This document shows positions 7,672 to 16,108 of a DNA stretch of 64,000 bases, in pieces. The translations under genes and the position numbers were made by a program. Within the stretch, counting starts at the first letter, position 1. Each line of letters opens with the position of its first letter. Source of the DNA: JAIQFF01 sp963788505 (lineage in GTDB: Bacteria > Acidobacteriota > Terriglobia > Terriglobales > Acidobacteriaceae); NCBI GenBank assembly GCA_963788505.1, contig CAWBGY010000005.1, positions 1,240,001-1,304,000 of the forward strand, read 5' to 3'. The notes under the pieces were generated by a model. The model did no database searches and was not told the origin of the DNA. It was given only the letters and a program-made list of their open reading frames with translations.

Positions 7672-8236
7672 CTCGGCTATCTGTGGCGCTGCGCACAACA
7701 TCGGCCAGGCTTCGCCGTACCAGCCACACCACAGTCGCGATCATGCCGCACCAGCCCAGAAAACTTAGGACCGCCGCGATCTTCGTGTCGTACTGCAGCA
7801 CGCCCAGGCTGGAGAAGATGGTGTGCCAGTCGTGTTCGATGTAGTTGGAGTCGCCGGCGGTGACCAGCGGGAGCAGCATGGCGCGCGCGTCCGCCATGTA
7901 GGTTGCGGTGTAAAGCCAATTCTCGAAGAAGAAAAATGAGCAGAAGGCGAAGGCCGTTGCCTGCCTTTGGCTAAAAAAGTATACGGTCAGAAGCAGCGGC
8001 ACCAGCCATTGCAGAATCGTGCCGCCCCAAAGGCCGAGCGTGGGACCAAACCAGCCGAACAGAAGATGTCCGCCTTCGTGCACGACCAGGTTGGCAAGAT
8101 CGATGAAGAGGAAGGCGCCGTGCTGGCTGAAGGCGTAGATCAGGAATACTAAATAGAAGACGAGCCAGGCGGCGATACTGTAGCGCGAGGTGGGCCGCCA
8201 CTCCTGCGCCAACATTCTCCGCAAGTAGTCGCCCAT
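7661..8236 (-). CDS. Membrane protein with HEGGH motif, possible metalloprotease
   Basis: The 191-residue polytopic protein has about four or five hydrophobic helices. Residues about 52-57 read VVHEGGHLLFGW, a zinc-protease-like HExxH placed at the end of a membrane helix, as in site-2 protease (M50) relatives. The second-ligand DG motif of M50 is not obvious; a conserved-looking ENWLY and EHDWH lie downstream. Its activity is therefore uncertain. The last three codons and stop (VSS, TGA) come from the end of repeat copy B. No operon partner; the divergent neighbour is the MscS-family gene. Confidence 0.7.
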   Translation of the reverse strand: MGDYLRRMLAQEWRPTSRYSIAAWLVFYLVFLIYAFSQHGAFLFIDLANLVVHEGGHLLFGWFGPTLGLWGGTILQWLVPLLLTVYFFSQRQATAFAFCSFFFFENWLYTATYMADARAMLLPLVTAGDSNYIEHDWHTIFSSLGVLQYDTKIAAVLSFLGWCGMIATVVWLVRRSLADVVRSATDSRVSS

Positions 8237-8380
8237 GCGGCGGATTGTAACGGGATCGCAAGCCGCTAAACAGGTTACGGCGGTGCTGCTGCGTCAGGGC
8301 GTCGTCATGCACTACCGGGTAGATTCGCGACGGCGCTTCCGCCCGTATAATCCCATCAGTCCGAAGCAGCGCAACCCAAT

Positions 8381-10237
8381 ATGTGGATGAAAGCTCATCA
8401 ATGGATGGTGACGCTGGGGCTTCTGGCCCTGGTGCTGGCGGCTGCTGTCGGCCTGATTCTGACTCGGCAATCGGCACAGTTGAATTCTGTCGCCCTGCGC
8501 ACCCGCAAACCTCCGATCGTGGATGAGCAACCCCTGACGACTGCACGCGCCATGGCGGCCTTGGCCTCGGGCTGGGACGAGCAACGATATTCGCGGCAGG
8601 CGCTCAAACTGGCGGACCACTCCGTCGATGTTGCCTTCAGCTACGAAATGCGCCAGGCCACGGAGCATCCGGCTCCGGCAACGCCCGAGAGCAAGAAATT
8701 ATTTGCCCAGGGCGATGAAGCGCAAGCCGCCGTCGCAGAAGATCAGGAACGGATCGACCGGCTACAGAAGCAGATCGCGAGCGAGAAAGATGGACGCGCA
8801 CGAGATGCTCTGCAGCAGCGGATCGATTTGACCAAGGCAAAATTGGAAACCGATCAGGATGAACTGGATAACGTCAAGGGGGACCTGATCCGTTCCGGGG
8901 CCGACCGCCTCAGCAGGATTCAACGCCAGTTCAACCGGCACGAGGCCACGCAGAAGGAGTACGAGGCAAATAATCCTCAAACCGTCGCGGATAACGACAA
9001 GAGCAATGCGGCAGAGGGTTCGGCATCCGCGATCGCCGAATTCTCCGCCTGGAAGAGCTTGCGCGACCGGGTAGCGCGGTTGCAGCACGCGATGGACGAC
9101 GCCAGGCAAGTTGCCGCCAAGCTGCGAGAGAGCCGTGAGGGGCTGCAATCGCAGGTCGCGATGGAAGTCTCAAACAAAGAGGCGATTGCGCAGCAGGCCA
9201 GAAGCGGGATCGCAGCGGCCGCGGGCAACGATTCGAGTTCCTCAAGCAGCACGGCCAGAGCCATCACTACCCTGCACCAAATTTCCGTGGATCAGAAGGA
9301 CCTCAGCGATCTCGACAAACGCATCCAGGACCAGGATGATCTGGCGACCGCCTACGGGGGATGGATGGATGTGGTCAAGACCCGGCAAAGCGCGGTCTTG
9401 CACGACATTCTGCAGTTCGCGATGCTGATGCTGCTGGTCGTGTTCGCGGTGTATCTGGCCAATCGACTGGTGGATCACTTCTTCGTCGGACTGGCGGTGG
9501 AGCGCACCCGCCTGCATACCTTGCGTGGGGTGATCCGGTTTGTTGTGCAGGCTTTGGGCTTGGCTGTAATTCTGCTCATGCTGTTTGGCGTGCCTAACCA
9601 GCTGTCCACGATTCTTGGGCTGGCCGGCGCTGGACTCACCGTGGCGTGCAAAGACTTCATCATGGGATTCATCGGCTGGTTCCTGCTCATGGGGGCCAAC
9701 GGGCTCCGGGTGGGCGACTGGGTTGAAATCGACGGAGTGGTCGGCGAGGTGGCCGAAATCGGCCTGTTGCGCACGGTATTACTCGAAACCGGAAACTGGA
9801 CCGACAGCGGACATCCCACCGGCCGCAAGGTCGCGTTCGTGAACAGCTACGCGATTGAAGGTCACTTTTTCAATTTTTCAACCGCCGGGCAATGGTTATG
9901 GGACGAAGTCGAAATCATGGTGCCCGCAAGCGAAAATCCGTACCCGGTCATTGATGCCATCCAGAAAATGGTCACCGAGCAGACCCAGGCGAATGTGCTC
10001 GCGGCGGAGCAGGAGTGGCAGCTTTCCAAGGGTCACTACCGGGCGCAGCCGGTTTCAGCGGCGCCTTCCGTCAGTCTGCGGCCCACCGGTTCTGGAATTG
10101 AGGTGCACGTGCGCTACATCACACGGGCGGGCGAGCGGCACGCGATGAAGACCCGTCTGTACCAGGCCCTGGTGGAATTGCTGCACCGGCGAAGTGACGA
10201 TCCGGCAGCGGCCGCCAGCGCCCAGGCGGCACGCTAA
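8381..10237 (+). CDS. MscS-family mechanosensitive channel with long periplasmic coiled coil
   Basis: The 618-residue protein opens with a membrane helix. A long Gln/Ala/Asp-rich coiled-coil region follows (about 95-310; for example RIDRLQKQIASEKDGRARDALQQ, shortened here in sense only). Helices at about 345-420 precede the MscS core. The pore-helix region LAGAGLTVACKDFIMGF is near 414-430, followed by the beta-domain VGDWVEIDGVVGEVAEIGLLRT. The C-terminal cytoplasmic part is short of a full cage. It probably releases osmolytes on hypo-osmotic shock. Domain order resembles the larger MscK/YbdG-type channels. The start ATG at 8381 is the first of the frame. Confidence 0.88.
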   Translation: MWMKAHQWMVTLGLLALVLAAAVGLILTRQSAQLNSVALRTRKPPIVDEQPLTTARAMAALASGWDEQRYSRQALKLADHSVDVAFSYEMRQATEHPAPATPESKKLFAQGDEAQAAVAEDQERIDRLQKQIASEKDGRARDALQQRIDLTKAKLETDQDELDNVKGDLIRSGADRLSRIQRQFNRHEATQKEYEANNPQTVADNDKSNAAEGSASAIAEFSAWKSLRDRVARLQHAMDDARQVAAKLRESREGLQSQVAMEVSNKEAIAQQARSGIAAAAGNDSSSSSSTARAITTLHQISVDQKDLSDLDKRIQDQDDLATAYGGWMDVVKTRQSAVLHDILQFAMLMLLVVFAVYLANRLVDHFFVGLAVERTRLHTLRGVIRFVVQALGLAVILLMLFGVPNQLSTILGLAGAGLTVACKDFIMGFIGWFLLMGANGLRVGDWVEIDGVVGEVAEIGLLRTVLLETGNWTDSGHPTGRKVAFVNSYAIEGHFFNFSTAGQWLWDEVEIMVPASENPYPVIDAIQKMVTEQTQANVLAAEQEWQLSKGHYRAQPVSAAPSVSLRPTGSGIEVHVRYITRAGERHAMKTRLYQALVELLHRRSDDPAAAASAQAAR

Positions 10238-10252
10238 CGCCATCGGCCGCAA

Positions 10253-10377
10253 GTGTGGAGCGGACACTCCTGTCCGCTGCTTTTGTCTTTGACCTGCCTT
10301 TGATTTGCTTGCCTTTTTGACTTTGACTGTCATCCCTCAAAGTCAAAGGCGTCGGACAGGAGCGTCCGGCCCACACA
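10253..10377. repeat. Inverted repeat pair (GTGTGGAGCGGACACTCCTGTCCG type)
   Basis: The left arm at 10253-10280 and right arm at 10349-10377 are imperfect inverted copies of a roughly 28-nt unit, each itself a hairpin around CGGAC..GTCCG. Between them is a CTTTGACTTTGA/TCAAAGTCAAAG hairpin. The right arm supplies the last nine codons and the stop of the minus-strand gene ending at 10343. Confidence 0.75.
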
Positions 10378-11131
10378 CATCTTTCAGCAGGCTTGACTTC
10401 ATAGCCACCGGCAAGTGTGAACCCTGCAAAATCTCGCGCACCAGGGCTGGCGGCAGGGACCGCGCAAACTCAAGGGCACGAGCCAGCGGCGTCTTTTCAT
10501 TGCGCAGCAAGGCAATACGGATTTCCCGACGCGGTGACCACCTGGAATGATGGCAGACTGCGCTCACGAATGCCGGCGGAGCATCACGGCGCATCAGCGC
10601 CTTGATGACCGCCGATTCAGTCAATCGGGAATTTTCCAGCGCGGCATGAATTACGCGCGGCTCCGGATCGAGCAGGAGGGCTGCGGCCACCCGTCCCGAG
10701 GCCCGATGCGCCAGGGTGAGCCGTTCCCCTTGCGAAAGCCTTTCCAGGCGGTTGATGAGAGATTCCTCGGCGGCCATTTTGATGTCGGCGGGAACGACCG
10801 GGGTAAGGGCCACCTGCATCAGGTCGAAGGTAAACAGGTGCCTCACCATGGGGACGGAGATGTGTCGCGGGGTTCGTGGATGTTCGACCAGCGCCAGCTT
10901 TACCTTGCGGCTTTTCATGATGCCCCGGTTGCGGCTCAGGCGATCGAGCGCCTGCGTGGGCAAATCACTCTGCTTCAAGAGGGCCAGGGCGAGGTCTTCG
11001 GTGAGCGTGGGATCCGATGCCGCGGCCACTAGAACTTCAGAAGAAGTGCTGCGCGCAGACTCGGGCAGAGACGTATCAGAGGCTTCGGGAGCAGGTGCTG
11101 TGCGGGCTAAGGTTGTGTCGTCGGAAGACAT
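10343..11131 (-). CDS. Helical-repeat protein, unknown function
   Basis: The ATG at 11131 is preferred over an ATG at 11146. The 262-residue product begins with a Ser/Ala/Glu-rich tail and continues as an all-helical protein with repeated two-helix units (LVAAASDPTLTEDLALALL; LALVEHPRTPRHISVPMV; RVAAALLLDPEPRVIHAALE; LRNEKTPLARALEFARSL). These look like HEAT or DUF2336-like repeats. No catalytic motif is seen. The last residues GPDAPVRRL are encoded by the right arm of the 10253-10377 repeat, so the ancestral C-terminus has been altered. Confidence 0.7.
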   Translation of the reverse strand: MSSDDTTLARTAPAPEASDTSLPESARSTSSEVLVAAASDPTLTEDLALALLKQSDLPTQALDRLSRNRGIMKSRKVKLALVEHPRTPRHISVPMVRHLFTFDLMQVALTPVVPADIKMAAEESLINRLERLSQGERLTLAHRASGRVAAALLLDPEPRVIHAALENSRLTESAVIKALMRRDAPPAFVSAVCHHSRWSPRREIRIALLRNEKTPLARALEFARSLPPALVREILQGSHLPVAMKSSLLKDVCGPDAPVRRL

Positions 11132-11162
11132 GAATTTAGGCGACAATCAAAGTTGCCACAAA

Positions 11163-11270
11163 CTAGCCGCGAAGCGGCAAAGGAATGCAGCCCAGGGCGC
11201 AAGCCCTGGGTGAACAAGCGAACATGGCCAAGCTCCGAAGGAGCGAAAGAAGTCTCTGTCACAGACTCCT
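11163..11270. repeat. Cluster of short hairpins (AGCCCAGGGCGCAAGCCCTGGGT type)
   Basis: Three small hairpins occur in a row: CCGC-GAA-GCGG at about 11167, CCCAGGGC/GCCCTGGG at about 11192-11211, and GCTCC-GAA-GGAGC at about 11232. Such strings recur in acidobacterial intergenic DNA. They sit between the helical-repeat gene and the kinase-like gene. Confidence 0.6.
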
Positions 11271-11323
11271 CCTTGCCGCGAAAGCAGCGATCCCGACAGA
11301 CTCAGCCTTGGCACTGCCGATGC

Positions 11324-12253
11324 CTATTTCACTGCCCCCTTGCGTGCCAGCTCCAGCGCGCCCCGGACCGGCTCGATCACATTGTGATTGAGGACGACGT
11401 CGGGACGCCAGGAACGAAGACTATTGTAGAAAACCTGACGCACCAGCGCGGAACTACCAAAGACACCGCCGGACATGGCCACCGGGACGGCACCCGGGGT
11501 CGGAAACAGACGCCGGAACAGGATCCCCGCCAGGTTCGCGAGTTGCGTGCCGGCTTGAGTAAGAACATCGAGCGCGATGCGATCGCCGGAATCCGCCAGG
11601 GAAAGCACGGCGGGAAACAGGGCGGCAAAATCCGGCGGCGGCGTGGCGTTGGCCGCCGGCACCAACTGCTCAATCGTGCCCAGGCGCCAGGACTTCATCA
11701 GAATCTCAATCAGGCGCACGTCCTGCTCCGGATTCTCGTCCCATGCGCCTAGAGCGGCCGCAACCGAGGTGCGTCCGATCCAGTGGCCGGAGCCCTCGTC
11801 CGAGATGGCGAATCCCCAGCCGCCGGCGCGCGCAGTCTGACCCTGGCGGTTGCGCCCATAGGCAATCGAGCCGGTGCCGGAAATCACGACCACGCCCGGT
11901 CCGCTGCCAAAGGCAGCTTCGAGAGCGATCACCGTGTCTCCGACAACTTTGATTTGCCCGGGCTCGATTTCACCCTGGATCAGTTCCGAAATCATGCCTC
12001 TCACCAGTTCGCTGATTTCGGGCCGGGCCGCGCCTGCGAGGCCAACGCAGATGCCACCAATTTCGGAAGGTTTGAGATTGGCAACCGTGCAGGCCTGGCG
12101 GATTGCGCTGGCCAGCGACGCACGCGCTTGCGCTTCACCGACCCGGATCACGTTGCTGGCCGCGCCTGTTCCCGATCCCAGGACCGAGTTTTCGTCCCCG
12201 ATCAGGCAGGAAGTTTTGCTACCGCCGCCGTCAATGCCGAGAAAGATGGCCAC
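11324..12253 (-). CDS. N-acetylglucosamine kinase-like protein (BadF/BadG/BcrA ATPase family)
   Basis: The GTG at 12253 starts just before the ASKHA phosphate-1 motif FLGIDGGGSKT; the in-frame extension upstream has no such support. The 309-residue protein has the phosphate-2 region VVVISGTGSIAYG, the family motif GGWGFAISDEGSG and an adenosine-site AMSGGVFGSS. This combination fits GlcNAc/MurNAc kinases used in amino-sugar or cell-wall recycling; benzoyl-CoA reductase activators of the same superfamily carry cluster-binding cysteines absent here. The exact sugar cannot be told. It is divergent from the SSS symporter at 12526, which could import a sugar substrate. Confidence 0.85.
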   Translation of the reverse strand: MAIFLGIDGGGSKTSCLIGDENSVLGSGTGAASNVIRVGEAQARASLASAIRQACTVANLKPSEIGGICVGLAGAARPEISELVRGMISELIQGEIEPGQIKVVGDTVIALEAAFGSGPGVVVISGTGSIAYGRNRQGQTARAGGWGFAISDEGSGHWIGRTSVAAALGAWDENPEQDVRLIEILMKSWRLGTIEQLVPAANATPPPDFAALFPAVLSLADSGDRIALDVLTQAGTQLANLAGILFRRLFPTPGAVPVAMSGGVFGSSALVRQVFYNSLRSWRPDVVLNHNVIEPVRGALELARKGAVK

Positions 12254-12442
12254 GAGCGTAGTTCTACCATAAGAGTTTGTATTCACCGTCAGGCGCCGAG
12301 CACCAAAGTTTTTGGGGCCAAGCCAGGCGAACAATGAGCTTGACGAGGTAGGTACCTCGCGGCAGATCGGCGGGGCTTTCTCTTTAAAGCCCGCTACTCT
12401 GGGATGGCATTACGCTGCGCGGGGCCAGACGCCCTTGCGACA

Positions 12443-12507
12443 GCCGGCGGACGCCCGGCGCTGCGGTTGGGTCCTTGCCGCTCGAGGCTCGCGGGCGAGT
12501 CGCCCGC
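12443..12507. repeat. GC-rich hairpin repeats upstream of the SSS gene
   Basis: GCCGGCGGACGCCCGGCGC at 12443-12461 and GCGGGCG/CGCCCGC at 12491-12507 form hairpins 19 nt before the symporter start. The first is nearly identical to the tract at 45950-45971. Confidence 0.65.
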
Positions 12508-12525
12508 GGCCACACTGGTTACTTT

Positions 12526-13974
12526 ATGGTTCTCGACAAGCTTGATCTTGCCATCATCGCGCTTTATCTGGTAGGGATCACGCTGTTTGGGTTGCGTTTT
12601 CGTAAGAAGCAACGCACCTTGCGCGACTATTTTCTGGCGGACCGCAATATTCCCTGGTGGGCGATTGCGCTTTCCATCGTCGCGGCTGAAACCAGCACCC
12701 TCACCATCATCAGCATTCCCGGTCTGGCTTATGACACCAATCTGACGTTCCTGCAGGTGGTGCTGGGGTATGTGGTGGGGCGCTTCATCATCAGTTTTGT
12801 CCTGCTGCCCCAATACTTCCGTGGCGATCTGTATACGGCGTATGAACTGATCGAACGCCGCTTTGGCAGGAAGCTGCGTTCGCTGACCGCCGGCCTCTTT
12901 CTGGTGACGCGCGCCGCAGCCGAAGGGGTGCGAGTTTATGCCGTTTCCATCGTCGTGGCCATCGCGCTGGGCACGGGCGAGGTCGCTTCCATCGCGATCA
13001 TCACCGCGCTGACGCTGGTCTATACCTTTGAGGGCGGGCTGGCGGCCGTTATCTGGACGGATGTGGTGCAGACCGTGATCTACGTCGGCGGAACCCTGGT
13101 GGGACTGTTCACGATTCTGCATCTGGTGCCCGGCGGCTGGCCGGCGATTCATCACCTGGCGGAGAATGCGGGCAAATTGCAGATTTTCGATTTCACTCCC
13201 GACTTCTGGAAGCCCTACACGTTTTGGGCGGGATTGATCGGTGGAGCATTTCTGACCACCGCCAGTCATGGGACCGATCAGTTGATTGTGCAGCGCCTGC
13301 TCGCGGCGCGGAACCAGCGACAGTCGGTGACCGCGCTGCTGTCGAGCGGAGTGGCGATTCTCTTCCAGTTTGCGTTGTTCCTCATCGTTGGGGTCATGCT
13401 GTTCGCCTTTTATCAGGTGCCTTCGGCAAATTTCGGGCGTGCGGACCGGATTTTTCCGACCTTTATCGTCAGCCAGATGCCGCACGGAATCTCGGGATTG
13501 CTGATCGCGGCGATTCTGGCGGCGGCCATGTCGAACCTTAGCGCCGCGCTCAATTCGCTTTCTTCCACTTCAATTATCGATTTCTATCTGCAACGGCATC
13601 CCGAGACTGACGAACATCGCAAGATTCGGCTCTCCCGCATTGCAACCTTGTTCTGGGCGTTGCTGCTGTTCGGGCTGGCGGTGCTGTCACTGCACAAGGT
13701 GGGCCGGGTCATCGAAGTGGGGTTGCAGATCGCGTCCGTGGCCTATGGCGCGTTGCTCGGAGTCTTTTTACTCGGGGTACTGACCCGGCGGGCGAACCAG
13801 TCAGGCGCGATGGTGGGAATGCTGTTTGGGTTCGTGACTGAGTTGTACATCTGGCTTTTCACTCGAGTGCCATGGACTTGGTACGTGGCGATAGGGACTG
13901 TGGTAACGTTCGGGGTTGGATATGCGATAAGTTTAGCGGCAGGAAAAGCTTTAACCGCAAAGGACGCAAAGTGA
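12526..13974 (+). CDS. Sodium:solute symporter (SSS family)
   Basis: The 482-residue protein has about thirteen membrane helices. It shows the SSS signatures YFLADRNIPWWAIALSIVAAETS near residue 35-55 (part of the sodium site), YTFEGGLAAVIWTDVVQT near 165-185 and AAAMSNLSAALNSLSS near 340. Substrates of the family include sugars, amino acids, sialic acid and urea. An adjacent amino-sugar kinase-like gene makes a sugar plausible, but this is inference. The ATG at 12526 is chosen because the upstream frame is repeat DNA. The last eight residues (LTAKDAK region) are encoded by the CGCAAAG repeat at 13954. Confidence 0.9.
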   Translation: MVLDKLDLAIIALYLVGITLFGLRFRKKQRTLRDYFLADRNIPWWAIALSIVAAETSTLTIISIPGLAYDTNLTFLQVVLGYVVGRFIISFVLLPQYFRGDLYTAYELIERRFGRKLRSLTAGLFLVTRAAAEGVRVYAVSIVVAIALGTGEVASIAIITALTLVYTFEGGLAAVIWTDVVQTVIYVGGTLVGLFTILHLVPGGWPAIHHLAENAGKLQIFDFTPDFWKPYTFWAGLIGGAFLTTASHGTDQLIVQRLLAARNQRQSVTALLSSGVAILFQFALFLIVGVMLFAFYQVPSANFGRADRIFPTFIVSQMPHGISGLLIAAILAAAMSNLSAALNSLSSTSIIDFYLQRHPETDEHRKIRLSRIATLFWALLLFGLAVLSLHKVGRVIEVGLQIASVAYGALLGVFLLGVLTRRANQSGAMVGMLFGFVTELYIWLFTRVPWTWYVAIGTVVTFGVGYAISLAAGKALTAKDAK

Positions 13975-14073
13975 ACCGCAAAGATCGCAAAGAAAGGCAG
14001 TTCCGAATCCCGTTTCGGTATTGATCTTGCCTTTCTTTGCGATCTTTGCGGTTCACTTTGCGTCCTTTGCGGT
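13954..14073. repeat. 46-bp perfect inverted repeat (CGCAAAG family)
   Basis: Bases 13954-13999 and 14028-14073 are exact reverse complements (46 bp each) around a 28-nt loop. Each arm contains two tandem ACCGCAAAG-type units. The left arm overlaps the 3' end of the SSS gene; the right arm ends 5 nt before the TTG start of the GxxExxY gene. Confidence 0.95.
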
Positions 14074-14078
14074 AAGCT

Positions 14079-14486
14079 TTGGCCTTGCCCAGCCCCGACC
14101 TCACCCGCGAAATCATTGGCGCCGCTATCAAAATCCATCGAGAACTGGGGCCGGGACTGCTGGAGTCTGCGTACGAGGCCTGCCTGGCGTACGAACTGCG
14201 GAAGCTGGGATTGAAGGTAGAGCGTCAGAAACCTGTGCCACTCATCTACGAAAACGTCAGGCTTGAATGCGGCTTCCGAGCGGACCTGGTCGTGGAAAAC
14301 CGGGTAGTCGTAGAGACCAAATGCAAAGACGCGCTGCACCCGGTTGACGACGCTCAACTGCTCTCGCACCTCCGCTTATTGAATATTTCGGTTGGACTGT
14401 TGATCAACTTCCACGTCGTGTCCCTCAAAAGCGGCATCCGGCGCATGGTGAACAATTATCGGGAGCCGATCGGTCTCGTAATCTAA
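14079..14486 (+). CDS. GxxExxY protein, PD-(D/E)XK nuclease-like
   Basis: The 135-residue protein shows the family-naming motif GLLESAYE (G..E..Y) at residues 26-33 and a nuclease-type core, FRADLVVENRVVVETK, in which an Asp and an ExK triad are placed as in PD-(D/E)XK enzymes. The start is TTG at 14079 (or TTG 14085) because TAA at 14073-14075 closes the frame upstream. No clear ribosome-binding site is present. The gene is bracketed by CGCAAAG-family repeats: a 46-bp inverted pair before it and a degenerate copy overlapping its stop. GxxExxY proteins have no established function. The setting suggests a repeat-linked nuclease. Confidence 0.85.
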   Translation: MALPSPDLTREIIGAAIKIHRELGPGLLESAYEACLAYELRKLGLKVERQKPVPLIYENVRLECGFRADLVVENRVVVETKCKDALHPVDDAQLLSHLRLLNISVGLLINFHVVSLKSGIRRMVNNYREPIGLVI

Positions 14487-14530
14487 CCGCAAAGGACGTG
14501 AAGCACTCCGCAAGAGTCGCAAAGAAAGCT
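14486..14530 (+). repeat. Degenerate CGCAAAG repeat after the GxxExxY gene
   Basis: This copy aligns with the 46-nt arm at 13954-13999 in the same orientation, with about ten differences (ACCGCAAAGGACG at the start, GTCGCAAAGAAAGC at the end). Its first base is the last base of the GxxExxY stop codon. Confidence 0.8.
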
Positions 14531-14578
14531 CCCCGCAAGTCTGCGTCGTTCGTCCCGTATATACTTTCCCCTCCTGTT

Positions 14579-15940
14579 ATGACCCGTCCCCTTGAACTGG
14601 CACGCGATCTCCGATTGAGCCACGCCAGCGCGATCGTGGTTGGCACCATCATCGGCAGCGGAATTTTTCTGGTGCCGGCCGAGATGATGCAGGCCGCCGG
14701 GTCGGCGAAGCTGGTCTACCTGGCCTGGCTGGTGGGCGGATTGCTCTCTTTTTTTGGAGCGCTCACCTACGCCGAGCTTGGCGCCATGAAGCCGCAAGCG
14801 GGCGGCGAGTATGTTTACATTCGCGACGGCTACGGACCTCTGGCCGGGTTTCTGTACGCCTGGACCTGGTTCCTGATTGCCAAGCCGGCCTCAATCGCCA
14901 CCTTGGCTACCGGTTTCGTGCGCGTGTTGGGAACTTTTCCGGCCCTGGGCTTCCTCGCCCATAACTTTGTGGCTGTACCTTTTCCGGTTACGTATGGACA
15001 GCTGCTGGCGGTTGCGGCGGCGGCATTGATTTCTATCCTCAATTACATCGGGATCAAGAAGGCGGGTGACTTTCAGTTGGTGTTCACTTTCCTGAAAGTT
15101 GCCATCATCCTCAGCATTGTGGTGATTGGTCTCAGCTACAGCGGCGGAAGCTGGCAGAACTTCGCCGGCACCTTTACCGGCGCCAGGGGTGGAATGGCTG
15201 GCTTCATGGCCGCGCTGGTGGCGGCGTTGTGGGCCTACGATGGCTGGAATGACCTGAACATGGTCTCCGGAGAAATTCGCAATCCTGGGCGCAACATTCC
15301 CCGCGCCTTGATCTTCGGTGTCGCGCTGGTGGGAATCCTGTACATGCTGGTGAATGCGGCAGTGCAGTATGTCTTGCCGGCGGGGGCAATTGCGGCTTCG
15401 CCCAGGCCCGCGTCCCAGGCCATGGCCGTGGTGCTGGGCGGCCTGGGAGCGGGGATGGTGTCCGCCGGCATGGCGCTCTCCATGCTCGTGGCCATGAATG
15501 GCACGATCATGAGCGGGGCGCGGGTACCGTACGCCGTGGCCCGGGACCGATATTTCTTTTCCGCGCTGGCCGACGTGCATCCTCGGTTCCATACTCCTTC
15601 GGTGGCCATCGTTGTACAGGCAGTGCTGGCCATTATTCTTCTGCTGCTGGGGGGTAGTTTCCGCCAGTTCTTCTCGCTTGCGATTTTCTCGGAGTGGCTC
15701 TTTTACATGCTCGCCGGCACCACCGTGTTTGTGTTTCGCAGGCGGGACCCGCAGGCTGTCAGGCCATACCGGGTCTGGGGATATCCTGTGGTTCCCACCC
15801 TGTTTGTTCTGGCGGCAGCGGTGCTCCTCTACTACACGTTTACCGACAATTTGCGGAACTCCACGTTAGGTTGCCTGGCTATTCTGGCGGGTATACCTGT
15901 TTTCTATGGGTTTGCCCGGCGGCGTCCGGCGGACGCCTGA
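14579..15940 (+). CDS. Amino-acid permease (APC superfamily)
   Basis: The 453-residue protein has about twelve membrane helices. The first carries the substrate-site motif VVGTIIGSGIFLVPAEM (residues about 20-36), and ALVAALWAYDGWNDLNMVSGEIRNP marks the helix 6 region of the LAT-type exchangers. The family moves amino acids across the cytoplasmic membrane by exchange or proton symport; the specificity cannot be told. The ATG at 14579 is preferred because the upstream in-frame ATG at 14498 lies within repeat DNA. No operon partner is evident. Confidence 0.9.
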   Translation: MTRPLELARDLRLSHASAIVVGTIIGSGIFLVPAEMMQAAGSAKLVYLAWLVGGLLSFFGALTYAELGAMKPQAGGEYVYIRDGYGPLAGFLYAWTWFLIAKPASIATLATGFVRVLGTFPALGFLAHNFVAVPFPVTYGQLLAVAAAALISILNYIGIKKAGDFQLVFTFLKVAIILSIVVIGLSYSGGSWQNFAGTFTGARGGMAGFMAALVAALWAYDGWNDLNMVSGEIRNPGRNIPRALIFGVALVGILYMLVNAAVQYVLPAGAIAASPRPASQAMAVVLGGLGAGMVSAGMALSMLVAMNGTIMSGARVPYAVARDRYFFSALADVHPRFHTPSVAIVVQAVLAIILLLLGGSFRQFFSLAIFSEWLFYMLAGTTVFVFRRRDPQAVRPYRVWGYPVVPTLFVLAAAVLLYYTFTDNLRNSTLGCLAILAGIPVFYGFARRRPADA

Positions 15941-16108
15941 ATTTGAGGGTAGGATCCCGGGTTTTCGGCGGATTCCATTTCGGGATTACGCGGGTTACTG
16001 AAGGACACCCCCGCAGGGCACGTTTACCCTTCGCGCTTTCTCTCGTAAGGTAAAACCTCCACCCGCAGCACTCTCCCCAGGCTCGGGTCCCCATTTCGGA
16101 GTCTATGT

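Noticed and set aside
12394..13485. Minus-strand frame of 363 residues opposite the SSS gene
   Set aside because: The translation is highly polar and repetitive (Gln, Asp, Arg), typical of an antisense shadow of a membrane-protein gene.
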